DNA of 64,000 nt. Source: Arabidopsis thaliana (taxonomy: Eukaryota; Streptophyta; Magnoliopsida; Brassicales; Brassicaceae). A model generated the notes under the pieces. The model was not told the DNA's origin and searched no databases. It worked only from the letters and a program-made list of their open reading frames with translations. Below are positions 12,547 to 24,040 of the stretch, piece by piece; position 1 is the stretch's first letter; every line of letters begins with the position of its first letter. The stretch lies in contig NC_003074.8 of assembly GCF_000001735.4 (NCBI RefSeq), positions 4,588,101 through 4,652,100 of the forward strand, given 5' to 3'. The translations under genes were made by a program, and so were the position numbers.

Positions 12547-14312
12547 TCACTTTCGTGCCCTGCGCCTCCGGTTAACCTCCGGGAAATTGAGAGGGGTCGG
12601 TAAGGTAGCAACCGTAGTAGAATTCTGCTTCAGGAATTTGCAGCCAAGCTGTAGAAAATGTTTCCTCAGCTCAACTGTGCTTATCCTCAGATCTTTTGCT
12701 ATGTCTTCTGGATCGGTCATGAAATTATCCACGTGAAGGGATAGCACAAGAACGTAGCTTATCAGAAGGTTGATCTTGTCAACAGGTATCCTATCTGATT
12801 CAGAATCCTTGAACATGCTGTTGAATTTTTGACGGAAGATGTCTGGCATCTTGTGGTCTTTAGCGGAATCGTAACCATTCATTGAGTTTCTGTCCTTGAA
12901 CTTAACCAGATGGGTGAGAAGCGTTGCAGCACCACAAACCGTCTGCTTTTTCATATCGTCCTGCATATGTAACAAAATGACATACATACATAAAGAATCT
13001 TCTGAGCAGTAGATAAAACCATGAGAAGTTCAGAATCCATTTAATCAGAGCAAACCGCGAAAGTGGTGCAAGCTAACATAAAATATTTTGCATCCAAGAA
13101 AATAGTCATAATTTTACCTTGATATCTCGCAATCTGTACAATCTGTTGCGGACAAATACAGGGTAAGCCTCAGTTGCTGCTTCAGTTTCCTGTTGCAGAA
13201 GCCAGTAAATATCTTCAAGAAAACTCCAATCCCCCTTTTCAATGATCTTTTCTAAGGGATAAGCTTCATTTGCAGTCGTTGCAGCGGTATTGTAAGGAGG
13301 AATGTTGCGTGCAACAGTAGAACTGGTGCCTTCAAGAGCAGCTGTGTTAACACCTAACTCACTTAGTTTCCCATCAAGGACCTTCTGAGTCGCAGCATCA
13401 TCTCCCATATATAAGGCACGCTTCTTCTTATCCTGCATAGAGACACACATTCTCACTCAGACATATAATCCTCCCAACGAATCTCACGACAATCAGTTCT
13501 CTACTAGTCTGGATACCAATAAGACAGATACTGTAGGAAACAGTAGAATTGGTGTTTTCAGATGCTGTAGTAACATACCCGAGTAACAGCTTTTTTTGTA
13601 TTATAACGATCGCGTTCTCCTGTTTTTAGTTCTTCAAGTTCTTTGACGACAGCACTTCCTGAAGCTTCTTCCTCATTTGTTTCTTGAGCTTTAACTCTAG
13701 GCTCCAATCTGATTATCTACAAGTAACACAAAACCAAACTCAAACTCTCAAAAATCATTTCTTTTCTATTCACAACCATACACTCAAAACATTCCAACTA
13801 ATTCAAACCAATTAATCACCAAAATCAAAACAAGGTAACAGAATTTAAACCTTATTGTGAGCAACAGGAAGAATCCTCAAAGTTTTAGCCTCTCTATTAA
13901 AAACACCAACTCTATAAGTATTCGTCTGCATAGCAGCTTGCTCGCCTGTGTAATTAGTTCCGACGAACTCAACTCTTGCGCCTGGAGGACTTACAACAAC
14001 CTGAATCCTCTTCTTAGAATCATCCTTATGCTTGTAAACAGTAACCTTGGGAGTTTCATGAACTCTCTTGCCTGTTTTTGGATCTACTTTACAAGGATCG
14101 TATCCTGTAGAGAAATAGGCGACGATCGGAGAGATTCTATCGGGTCTCTCGGCGACTTGCGTGACTTTGAGAGTAACTCTCTTGTCTTCTTCGTTTTCAT
14201 CCTCTGTTTCCGTTGCTATTTTTTTCCCTTTCCTTTGCTTCTTTTGTAGTTGTTGTGGTGTATTGAAATCTTCTTCCTCGTTTCTATAATCATTCTTCTC
14301 TTCGCCTTCCAT
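12547..14312 (-). CDS. RPA49: RNA polymerase I subunit A49-like protein
   Basis: Homologue of the Pol I subunit A49/PAF53, which with A34.5 forms a TFIIF-like module aiding rRNA gene initiation and elongation in the nucleolus. Four exons in gene order: 14312-13851, 13716-13579, 13432-13118 and 12960-12547. They sum to 443 codons, so 442 residues. The N terminus is acidic and lysine-rich (QLQKKQRKGKK). A dimerisation-type domain follows (VEFVGTNYTGEQ, YRVGVFNREAKTLRILP, then KKKRALYMGDDAATQK). A helical C-terminal part with a winged-helix-like region (ISTVELRKHFLQLGC) ends in RRRRARK. All introns are GT-AG and in phase 0. The telo-box at 14398-14406 fits a ribosome-biogenesis gene. The family is recognised from sequence pattern. 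Confidence 0.88.
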
Positions 14313-14397
14313 GGCTACTGAGGTTTGGATTCTTTTAGTCTATCGAAGAAGCGGCAGCGATTCAGAGAAGGGTTTACTGGAAACTCACTAAATGCTT

Positions 14398-14406
14398 AAA
14401 CCCTAA
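14398..14406. promoter_or_regulatory. telo-box upstream of Pol I A49 gene
   Basis: AAACCCTAA lies 86 bp upstream of the A49 start codon. Telo-boxes are enriched near the transcription start of plant ribosome-biogenesis and translation genes. Confidence 0.6.
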
Positions 14407-16048
14407 TTTGGTTATGTTTCGGGAATTTATTACATAACAGACCCTTGTTGTTTGTCCGAGTCGATAAAGAAATCTTCACAGTTTTTTTTTTTGACCCCAA
14501 ACTTTTAATTTGTTTAGAAAGATCTACACCGTTATAACGACGTCTACGGACTACGGAATCTAAACCCTGGCTTTTTCTCTTAGCTAAAACGACACGTAGT
14601 TCGCCTGAAACTTAGAAAACAAACACACGCTGTTTGCAAAGATCCCAATTTACATTGATCTACCTCCAAAGTATCTAAACTCTTCTTTAAAGCTTTGGCC
14701 ACATAACCTTCTTTTAAGTTTTTTTTAACTATGGATTCTATTATCTTCTAATTTTTTCATCATTTCTAGACCAAGTTTCTATGCTGGAACAAATGTAAAA
14801 TTTTGATCCAAGTACACCAAATTCTTAGTTCGTTTTTAATATAGATATTTCAGGTTAAGTGTATATTGGACTGATATCATCACAACTAGTTTTCACTTTT
14901 GACAGTGGACTACTATCGGATCGGTTATTCTTTGATTAGGGTTCTTTAACACGTTCTCTCTCTTTTTTTCGAGTCCAAAATAAAGTCTTGTCGTCCAACT
15001 AGCTAGCGTAGGATTTGGTGAACTTGGATACATATATTTTTATTCGTCGTCAAACTTACCTAGCAACAAAACAAGTAATGCTGTACTATTTTATTTTATT
15101 TTGATAATCACCTGATCACCTTACCCAGATACATATTTAAGCTGACGTATCAAATATTTGTGTAATATTATATGAGTAACATTTGCAGGTATGTATATCT
15201 AATAAAAAATTTAAGAAAAGAGTAAATCGTGGTGTGTGATGTTGATGTACGACCACAGTTTTCTTATGCCACTTACAACTTTTGTAATAGTTGAACATAA
15301 AAGAGCTAGCGTTGTGGATAGATAGATGAAAATTAATCTATACAATCGATTAATTAACATTGCCAATATTCAACCACTAGATCATGACTCTGTTACTTGT
15401 TAGTAGCTTAATTTATCATTATGTTGAAGATTTTATATGTACTAATGTCACTGTTCACTGTTGCGCAATTAATTAATGTTCTAGTTTTTTTCTCCGCAAT
15501 TAACTAATGTTCAACTTCAACTTAATTTTGGTTTGTTGAATGGTATGCAACGACTGTTCTTTATCCGCTATATATCTTTATCTTTTTATACCACAAGTCG
15601 TATAAGTCATTAGATACAATGACAAGATGACAAATGTAGTACTATGAAAGAAAAGACACGTTGAAAGAAGAGTGACACAAATGAGAGATATGATCTCCCA
15701 GAGTCAAATTTGAGGTCTTGCGATTCTCCTATAAACCTCAAAAACTCTATTTAGTTAGAAATATATAAAAAATAACGACGACGCTTCTTCCCTAATGTCG
15801 CTATCGTTGACTGACTTGATCAGAATCATATAGTTCTCAAAGAGTAGGTTTTTAATTCCCGTACGTGATCAACAAACAAATGGTTTCAAATTAGACTTTT
15901 GCTGATCAAACCAGAAATTTCTATCTCCCTTTCCTTTTTTAAAAAGACTCGTTCTTTTTTTTCCTTTATAATCTCGACAAAGAGAGAAGTTACATATATA
16001 AATTTTAAGAATTATAACTCTTTTGTAAAGCATTCATCGCTTCAAATC
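14407..16048. other. divergent intergenic region, A49 / PGG-domain gene
   Basis: About 1.6 kb of AT-rich sequence between divergent genes. It must contain both promoters. I see no further gene or repeat. Confidence 0.4.
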
Positions 16049-17095
16049 ATGGAGATCAACGGTCAAGAAGGTCATCGATACGAAGAATCATCATCAGAGT
16101 GGTTCGTAAAGTATCTAAAACGTCAAGGCGATTGGTTAGAGAAAACTAGAGGGAATCTTATGGTTACAGCTACGGTTATAGCCGGTATGAGCTTTCAAGT
16201 TATGGTTAATCCTCCCGGTGGCGTATGGCAAAGTGACAATTGTTCTTTCGGAAATCAAACCGGAACCGCACCGTTTTGTAAGGGGAGAGCGGGAACTGCG
16301 GTATTGGAATATGAGAGTTCAAAGCGTATAGCGTATATTGGGATGATTATTAGCAGTACAGTGTCATTTTCTACCTCAATGAGTCTCATTCTCCTTGTCA
16401 TCAGCGGTATACGACTAAGGTACCAATAAATAAACTATATGTGCAACTCCATATAACAAGGCTACTTAGTATGTAAATTATTATAACTTGTTTGTATGTT
16501 AAGTCTGGAATTTTTATGTAACGCTTGTGTTTGACAAGATATTACTGAGAACTAAAAATAGTCATCTAAATTGAGATCTTGGTGTTGACTTTCGGTTTTA
16601 AGTATACCAACTATGTCGGCACAATGGTTGACTTAACATTAGCTATTTCAACAAAACTGGTCTGATTGGTAAAAATACTAATTCGATCGCTATTTGATTG
16701 GACTTTAAAACTATGGAAAGTTGATGACATATATCATAGTTATCTAATGGAATTTTGGTACACTCAGAATAAGTAGAGAAATTGTTTGGTATTAGAATAA
16801 ACTAAAAGACACTTATATGATGATATAATTGTGTATATGAAGGAACCGGATGATAATGGCTATCCTCGGAACATTTATGGTGGTGGCGGTTCTTTGTATA
16901 TCAGCGGCGTTCTTCTTCGCCATCGTGCTGGTTCAATCCGACGATCAAATAATTCGTTATATACTATTGATTTATGTGGGATTTTGGGTTGTATTTCCTG
17001 TTTTGATACTTTTAATCCAACTTGTTCGATTTATAGGTTGGCTTATTTGTTTCATGTGTTGTTGTTGTTGTCCACGTCGGCGACGGTTCCATTAG
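16049..17095 (+). CDS. Small PGG-domain membrane protein (ankyrin-family C-terminal type)
   Basis: Two exons, 16049-16419 and 16843-17095, join in frame (phase 2, giving RLR-NRM) to encode 207 residues. The first half has the PGG-domain pattern found at the C terminus of plant ankyrin-TM proteins: WLEKTRGNLMVTATVIAGMSF, then VNPPGGVWQ. Several hydrophobic segments follow, in the first exon (YIGMIISSTVSFSTSMSLIL) and in the second (ILGTFMVVAVLC, IIRYILLIYVGFWVVFPVLI, WLICFMC). The protein ends in a Cys run and PRRRRFH. No ankyrin repeats are present upstream of the start, so this is a stand-alone PGG protein. An in-frame ATG at 15899 exists, but the encoded stretch is not domain-like, so 16049 is preferred. 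Function unknown; a membrane location is inferred from the hydrophobic segments. Confidence 0.82.
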
Positions 17096-20000
17096 GGAGA
17101 GGTCCCATTAAGAAGAGAAGGAACCCGTGTTTCGAACCCACGTATGAATTTGGAACTTGATGTAGGAAAGTGATACTAGAATAAAAGTCTCCCAAGGACA
17201 TTGTTATAACGTTTATTAATTCTATGGGTTATTTTTAAACTGTTTAATAAATGCATTTGATTATGTGAATCTTGGCAATTGTGTGGGTTGGTTTGTTGTA
17301 AAGTTAATTAATTGCGTGGGTTTGTACTGTTTAATAAATTCGTTTGATTAAAAATTGTATGTTCAAATAATGTGAATCGTGGCAATATCGCCTTGTGAAT
17401 CGTGATTGGTGAACGATCGTGGTAATTTTTTTTTTTGCCAATAGTTATTCTTACCATGATCTTAGTCCAAATCGCTCGTATAACACAGTAATAAATAAAT
17501 ACAAAAAAAAAGAACAAAGAAAACAAACTAGAATGCGGTGCACACTAGAATGAAACATTACAAAAAACGATTGTGAGCATCTCGTTAATGGGAGAGATTA
17601 ATATATCCGGAACAAAGCAATAAATATTTTCTCAAAAAAAAGAAGATATAATCATCTCAAAAAAAAAACAAGATAATTCTTTTGACGTAGAATATATAGT
17701 AAATAAAAAAACGTGGAATATAGCAATGTTTCATATATATATTCGTAAATCGTTGATTTTTATGTGATTGGATGGATGATGAAGCAAAAGTATTATATTC
17801 CCTTATATAAAACGAAGAATATCGTAAAGAACCCTCGAGGCCTAAAAGATGGTTAGGGTATAGACTATAGGCTATAGTATTAACATGTCAATTGTAAATG
17901 TCATGAAACTGAAAAAAGAAATAGGGAAAAGTGAGTCAAAGGGAGAAAAGGAGGTAGGTCTCTTGCCCTATAATATCTGCATTTACCCACCCATCATCTC
18001 CTATAATATAACCCATTTATAACTCTCCATTTTCTTCTTTTTTTGGTAAAAGTTTGAATTAACTCTTCATTTTCATTTTAATTAATTCGCTAAAAACATA
18101 ATAAAAACAAGAAGAGAATAGATGATGATGATACAGATGAGTGACTAAAATGGAAATTTATGCACTAAAATGGAAATATCCCTTGGTCCAAAGGTCTTTC
18201 CACCTTCTTCTTCATAGCTTAATCACCATGATTATGATCATATATATCTTTGACCAACCAACAAGAGTGGAGCTCTAACTAATATGTGTAGGTACCATCT
18301 TACATATCTCCATATACGCATGCATATCATTTTCGAACCAATTTAGAAGGTGATGTATATAATCAAAAGTATTTAGGATGATGGTTTATCGCGTGAACAC
18401 CATTTTGTTTAAGTACGTGGTCATCGCAAGGTAACCATCTTTATTTTCTTGGGTTGATCTTCACTAGCTATATATTAACCAATTACATATGTATTATTTT
18501 GTACTGAAGAAAGGATATAATTTGTAATCGCCAAATGATTGAATTAGTATTTGCTAATTACAAAAATTTGTAGAAATCGCGATAATTATCAACTTTTTTA
18601 CTATATCCCATCATTCTACTATTACGCAATGTTATCAATTGTACTAGTTTGTTTCATCCACTATGTAAAATCATTCAAACCCTAAAGTCGATGCTCATCA
18701 GCTCATGTATATGTATGTATCATGTATATGTACATAAGATATAAAACCTTTATAGATGTGCATGTAAAAGAATGGTAGATAGTAGTAGTAGGTGTGTAAG
18801 GAGAAAGATCTAGGGGGCTTCAAAAAAAGGAGAGAAAAGGACAGAGCATGTGAAAAGAGACAGAGAAACAAACAGAGGAGTGAACAGTCTTACTCTTTTT
18901 TTTTTCTATGCACTTAATGAACCCAACCCTCTCTGTATATTTCTGATTCTTCACATGTCTTCCTCTTCTTTTTTATTCCGAAAACTTTTCTTCAGTAAAA
19001 ACCAATGCCGAAAAAAATACATAATAAAAACGACAAAATATCTAACATTTTTTATATAAAAAGGACAAAAGTACTTTCACTTCACTTGCAACCAAACAAA
19101 CCTAGTCCCCTTCTTTATCCAATGGTCTCTCCCCTGCTCTCTATTTCTCATCTAAACACCCTTTTCTTTCTTTCTTATTTACCATTTTGCCAACTTATGT
19201 AAAAGATGTTAAGAAGAAAATGTGAAAATTTAGTAAAAATCTCTCTTTTGTATTGTCGTCAGAAACTGTAAAATAATCTTACTCTTTTTCAAGTCAGCAT
19301 ATAAGTTTGGTTTCTTCTCCCGAGTCAGAGATTCGTGCAGTGATGATACAAGAAGCTTATTCCGAATTCTTTTCATAAATACTCGTATTTCCTTCTTCTT
19401 TTTTTTTTTCTTTTTTTTAACATCTATCTGTTCTTCTTGCATCTATCTGATTTTCCTCTGTCTTTTAGACAGTAATAACAGAGCTCACTAAATGTAATAA
19501 ATAAAAAAATGAGCTCAATAAAAAGGTAAATGGCACTCATTTTTAGGCCATCAAGTGTTGGGATACAGCTGAAATTAAAAAGGCGTCAGCTCAAAGGAAA
19601 AAATAAATAAAAAAGATTCCCAAAAATCAATGCACTTTTATAGAAAAAAATACACATAATTTCAAAAAATACTTAAATTTTGAAAAATAAGATGAAGAAA
19701 GGATTGAGAAGAGAGGAAAGAGTAGTCAGAGAGACAGGAGCATCAAGTGCTGCAGAAGAAGCAACAGGAACACTGGGCCTGAGTCTCTTCAGATTTGCCA
19801 GTCTTTATAGGACCACACTCTTCTTCTTCATCCCCCTTACATACATTTTATCTATTTTTACATTTTACAATATTGGATATTTTAATGTTGTTTTGATTTT
19901 ACACTACATGGCAAAACTCCTTAAAAGCTCTTGTCCTGATGTGATTCTTTTTTCTTTTCAACACTGTCTAAATATCTCTCTCTTCTTTGTGATCACTCTT

Positions 20001-20122
20001 TGATTTATTAACTTTCTGATTACCATTCCCCCCAAAATAAACCCTACTAGAGTGTGACTAATTGTATAGTAATCTCTATTGTGTAATAATCTTTTATCTT
20101 TCCTCAATACAAAAAAGTAGGG
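17096..20122. other. long spacer upstream of GRF5
   Basis: About 3 kb of AT-rich DNA with poly-T and poly-A tracts and no recognisable gene. A 107-codon open frame at 19680-20003 (+) has a slightly GC-richer start (encodes TGASSAAEEATGTLGLSLF) but no known domain. I do not call it a gene. The right part is the GRF5 promoter. Confidence 0.45.
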
Positions 20123-20133
20123 TATATATATAA
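20123..20133 (+). promoter_or_regulatory. TATA box of GRF5
   Basis: An alternating TATATATATAA run followed by AAGAGGG, about 300 bp upstream of the GRF5 start codon. It puts the transcription start near 20155-20165. Confidence 0.55.
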
Positions 20134-20207
20134 AAGAGGGAGTGGCCTCGTGTAGAGAAAGAACCTAGCTAGTGTTCATGCAATTTGCATCTGAGGAATA
20201 TATGCTT

Positions 20208-20211
<4 letters not shown>

Positions 20212-20254
<43 letters not shown>
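20212..20254 (+). repeat. (GA)n repeat in GRF5 leader
   Basis: About 20 uninterrupted GA units in the predicted 5' UTR. GA repeats of this kind are bound by plant BPC/GAGA-binding proteins and are often polymorphic in length. Confidence 0.9.
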
Positions 20255-20256
<2 letters not shown>

Positions 20257-20425
20257 TCAAACCAGAGGAAAAGAGTGACAGAGAAAGTGGTCATCTTTGT
20301 CTGTCTCTGTCCGAAACTCAGGAGCCCTAATCTCTGAATCCATCAAGAAAGCTCTTTCTCTTCCTTCTTTTATGCTTCTGAATTTGCTACATATATAAAC
20401 TATCTGAAGAAAGCTAGAGAATAAG

Positions 20426-22060
20426 ATGATGAGTCTAAGTGGAAGTAGCGGGAGAACAATAGGAAGGCCTCCATTTACACCAACACAATGGGAAGAACTG
20501 GAACATCAAGCCCTAATCTACAAGTACATGGTCTCTGGTGTTCCTGTCCCACCTGAGCTCATCTTCTCCATTAGAAGAAGCTTGGACACTTCCTTGGTCT
20601 CTAGACTCCTTCCTCACCAATCCCGTAAGCCCTATACCTATACTTAATTTTCTTTCTTTCATGTTTTCTTTTCTTGCATAAAGTTTCAATCTTTTGTTGA
20701 TTCTCATGCCCCCAAAGTTTTCAGCTTTATGTGTTTTAGAGTGATTTGGTTTCTGGTTAAAGTCTCTAGCTTTTTTTTTCAACGACCACTTTTAAAAACT
20801 CAGTTTCCACAGTCTTACTTTTAATGATTTTGGAACTTAAGGTCCTAATTAGGGTTTTACATCATGATTAATTTTAGGGTTTCGTTTTAATTAAATGATG
20901 CAGTTGGATGGGGGTGTTACCAGATGGGATTTGGGAGAAAACCAGATCCAGAGCCAGGAAGATGCAGAAGAACAGATGGTAAGAAATGGAGATGCTCAAG
21001 AGAAGCTTACCCAGATTCGAAGTACTGTGAAAAACACATGCACAGAGGAAGAAACCGTGCCAGAAAATCTCTTGATCAGAATCAGACAACAACAACTCCT
21101 TTAACATCACCATCTCTCTCATTCACCAACAACAACAACCCAAGTCCCACCTTGTCTTCTTCTTCTTCCTCTAATTCCTCTTCTACTACTTATTCTGCTT
21201 CTTCTTCTTCAATGGATGCCTACAGTAACAGTAATAGGTTTGGGCTTGGTGGAAGTAGTAGTAACACTAGAGGTTATTTCAACAGCCATTCTCTTGATTA
21301 TCCTTATCCTTCTACTTCACCCAAACAACAACAACAAACTCTTCATCATGCTTCCGCTTTGTCACTTCATCAAAATACTAATTCTACTTCTCAGTTCAAT
21401 GTCTTAGCCTCTGCTACTGACCACAAAGACTTCAGGTTCTGTGATCTTATCTTTAGTTTCTCTTGTTGATCTTTTATGGAAACTTTTATTGATGGATTGT
21501 TTTTTGAATTCAGGTACTTTCAAGGGATTGGGGAGAGAGTTGGAGGAGTTGGGGAGAGAACGTTCTTTCCAGAAGCATCTAGAAGCTTTCAAGATTCTCC
21601 ATACCATCATCACCAACAACCGTTAGCAACAGTGATGAATGATCCGTACCACCACTGTAGTACTGATCATAATAAGATTGATCATCATCACACATACTCA
21701 TCCTCATCATCATCTCAACATCTTCATCATGATCATGATCATAGACAGCAACAGTGTTTTGTTTTGGGCGCCGACATGTTCAACAAACCTACAAGAAGTG
21801 TCCTTGCAAACTCATCAAGACAAGATCAAAATCAAGAAGAAGATGAGAAAGATTCATCAGAGTCGTCCAAGAAGTCTCTACATCACTTCTTTGGTGAGGA
21901 CTGGGCACAGAACAAGAACAGTTCAGATTCTTGGCTTGACCTTTCTTCCCACTCAAGACTCGACACTGGTAATTAATTAATCTGCAGACGTAATCTTATG
22001 ATCTATGCTAATTATTGATAGTTTCAAAATTAGTTTAAATTTATTTTCTCAGGTAGCTAA
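20426..22060 (+). CDS. GRF5: Growth-regulating factor GRF5 (QLQ/WRC transcription factor)
   Basis: Plant GRF transcription factor that, with GIF coactivators, promotes cell proliferation in leaf primordia. Exons 20426-20624, 20904-21435, 21514-21968 and a last exon of only 8 coding bases, 22053-22060, sum to 397 residues. The QLQ domain ([19 protein letters not shown] onward, about 16-52) binds the coactivator. The WRC domain (about 80-125) has the Cys3-His zinc set and a basic tail, RGRNRARK. The rest is Ser-, Asn-, Gln- and His-rich. At the WRC end, where most GRF mRNAs carry the miR396 site, the bases are diverged, fitting the known exemption of GRF5 and GRF6. If intron 3 is retained, translation stops at 21976 after TGN instead of TGS. 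Start 20426 is the first of two adjacent ATGs. Confidence 0.94.
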
Positions 22061-24040
22061 TTAAGTAGAGCTGGCATCAATGATGGATCTGCACCAACAC
22101 ACACAACTGTGAAATGTTGAAGAAGAGTCACATTTCACATCTATTTCCGTGGAACAATGAGACAAGACACTGTTTGCAGAATCCTATATGTATTTTTTCT
22201 ATCTTTTTCTATGTGTGTTAGGTCCAACAAGAAAAAGTGATCCGACAGATATATCTGTATGTGTTCTCTTGCTTTCTCAAGAAATCAGATTTTATTTTAC
22301 TGTCGCTGATAGCAACAAAAGAAAACATGACTTGATTTGTGAGGGGTATCGTTATATATAATTTATTTGTTTCTTAGGATGCAAGCATCTATATAGTTTC
22401 ACACATATAATCTAGATTTTTTCTAAGGCCATGTTCTGATTAACTTACTTTAAATGTAAAACATTCATGCAGAGGAATAATAGTAGACTAGGTTGCAAAT
22501 TCTGTAGGGCAAAGGATACGATTATCCGCAATTAGTTAAAGTTTTATATGTAAACACAGACACAAATAATCAATTACTATCTAAATGGCTGTATGTTGAG
22601 ATTATCCGCAGGTTATGAAATGACGTTACATAGGCCCAAGTCTTGAATCACGCATTTACGAAACGAGAGTATGGTCAAAACTCTACATAATATGGCAAAA
22701 CATTAAACTTATTATTATAAGAAGAAGAACCATAAATTTTGTTGTCGTTTATAGAAAACAAACAATCATATACAACTTTTGGTGTATGCTTCCTTCCATG
22801 TATGTGCTCCTTTAGCAAAAGGAAAGATGGGAGAGTTAAAAGACAAAACGTCATGACTCTTGATCCATTAATCCTTTTACGTGCGTATGAGTACTTGGAA
22901 TCATTGGTCATTACCAACATTAATCTTATATTTTTAATATAAATCTCATACGTATAAAATATGTATGCTGAGAATTTTTAAAAGCATGTTGCCACCGAAG
23001 ATTCTGTGAACGGAATAAGGTCCAGATTAAAACCAGCTCATCTTTGGTCATACCAAACAAAAACGCGTCCTAAACACTTTCATAGTAGGGAACAACAAAA
23101 TCAATATTATCATTCTTCAACCATGTCAAACTATCCTAACCAGACCGGTTTCCATTAACCGAATCAGGTCAAGGAACTTTCAGACCACCGGAAATTTCAA
23201 AAACTCTGATTAATCGGTGTCATCCTTGGCTCTCAAATACGCCCTACCACCAGTTCTAAACTAAACCAGAGGCCAGTTTTCACTTTGCAACATTAACACT
23301 AAAGATTCCGACATTTTCTGACTACAAGAGCTATCAAACATGAAAGATTCGATACTTTCTGATTCCAAGAGCTATCAGACACGAAAGAATGACATTTTCT
23401 GATTCCAACAGCTAGTCTAAGCAGTTCCTATCTGAAAAATGTCTCAAGCGTCAAAATCAAACCAAAGAGAACTGACAAAGAATCTATTGTCTACGAAAAG
23501 CATAACATGAAAAAAGAAACTTGATCTTCCTACCACCTTACTGTGCCTTGAACCTCACTCCTAATAACAACATTACACAAGCAAACCGAAATATCGGAAA
23601 ACACAAATAAACAGAGGATTTGTGTACAACCATGAATCATTAAGAGAGGTAGAGAACGTAACACACATTTGCGAACTCACAAAATGAAATTAGATATCGG
23701 TTTCATCATCTCACAGAATCCCTAAAACAATTTTACATGACTTGAGCCATTCTTTTTTTTTTACTTTCCCCCAACTCTCTCGGTTCCCTCTCTCTAGTTA
23801 GCATCGTTAGGCATGTAAATGAAAAACTACACTCCCTTAAAAGAACAAAAAAATTCAGAATACAAAGAAGAAGAAAAAGAAGGAAAGTGTCAAATCCAGA
23901 ATGTACCCATTTACAGAGGAAAAAGGCTGATGAAGACTTTGAGGAAACATCATTGCAGCAATCAATCTTTCTTAGATCCTCGTCTCAAAAGTGTGTGTTT
24001 CCCGGTTTGATGAAAATTCAATAAAATGTGTCTTCCAAAT
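22061..24040. other. spacer between GRF5 and proline-rich gene, with short tandem repeat
   Basis: Nearly 2 kb without a credible gene. It contains the GRF5 3' UTR at the left and a roughly 42-bp imperfect tandem repeat at 23304-23415. The right end (about 23700-24040) is probably the 3' UTR of the proline-rich gene. Confidence 0.4.
23304..23415. repeat. imperfect tandem repeat, about 42-bp unit, 2.7 copies
   Basis: Three successive units begin at 23304, 23346 and 23387. Each holds a variant of ACATTTTCTGATTCCAAGAG followed by CTATCA and GAAAG-like ends. Units one and two are 42 and 41 bp. The third is partial. No coding role is evident. Confidence 0.75.

Noticed and set aside
17125-17150. 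A B-box-like GGGTTCGAAAC on the minus strand, hinting at a tRNA.
   Set aside because: No matching A-box or acceptor stem at the right distance. It lies just after the PGG-gene stop codon.
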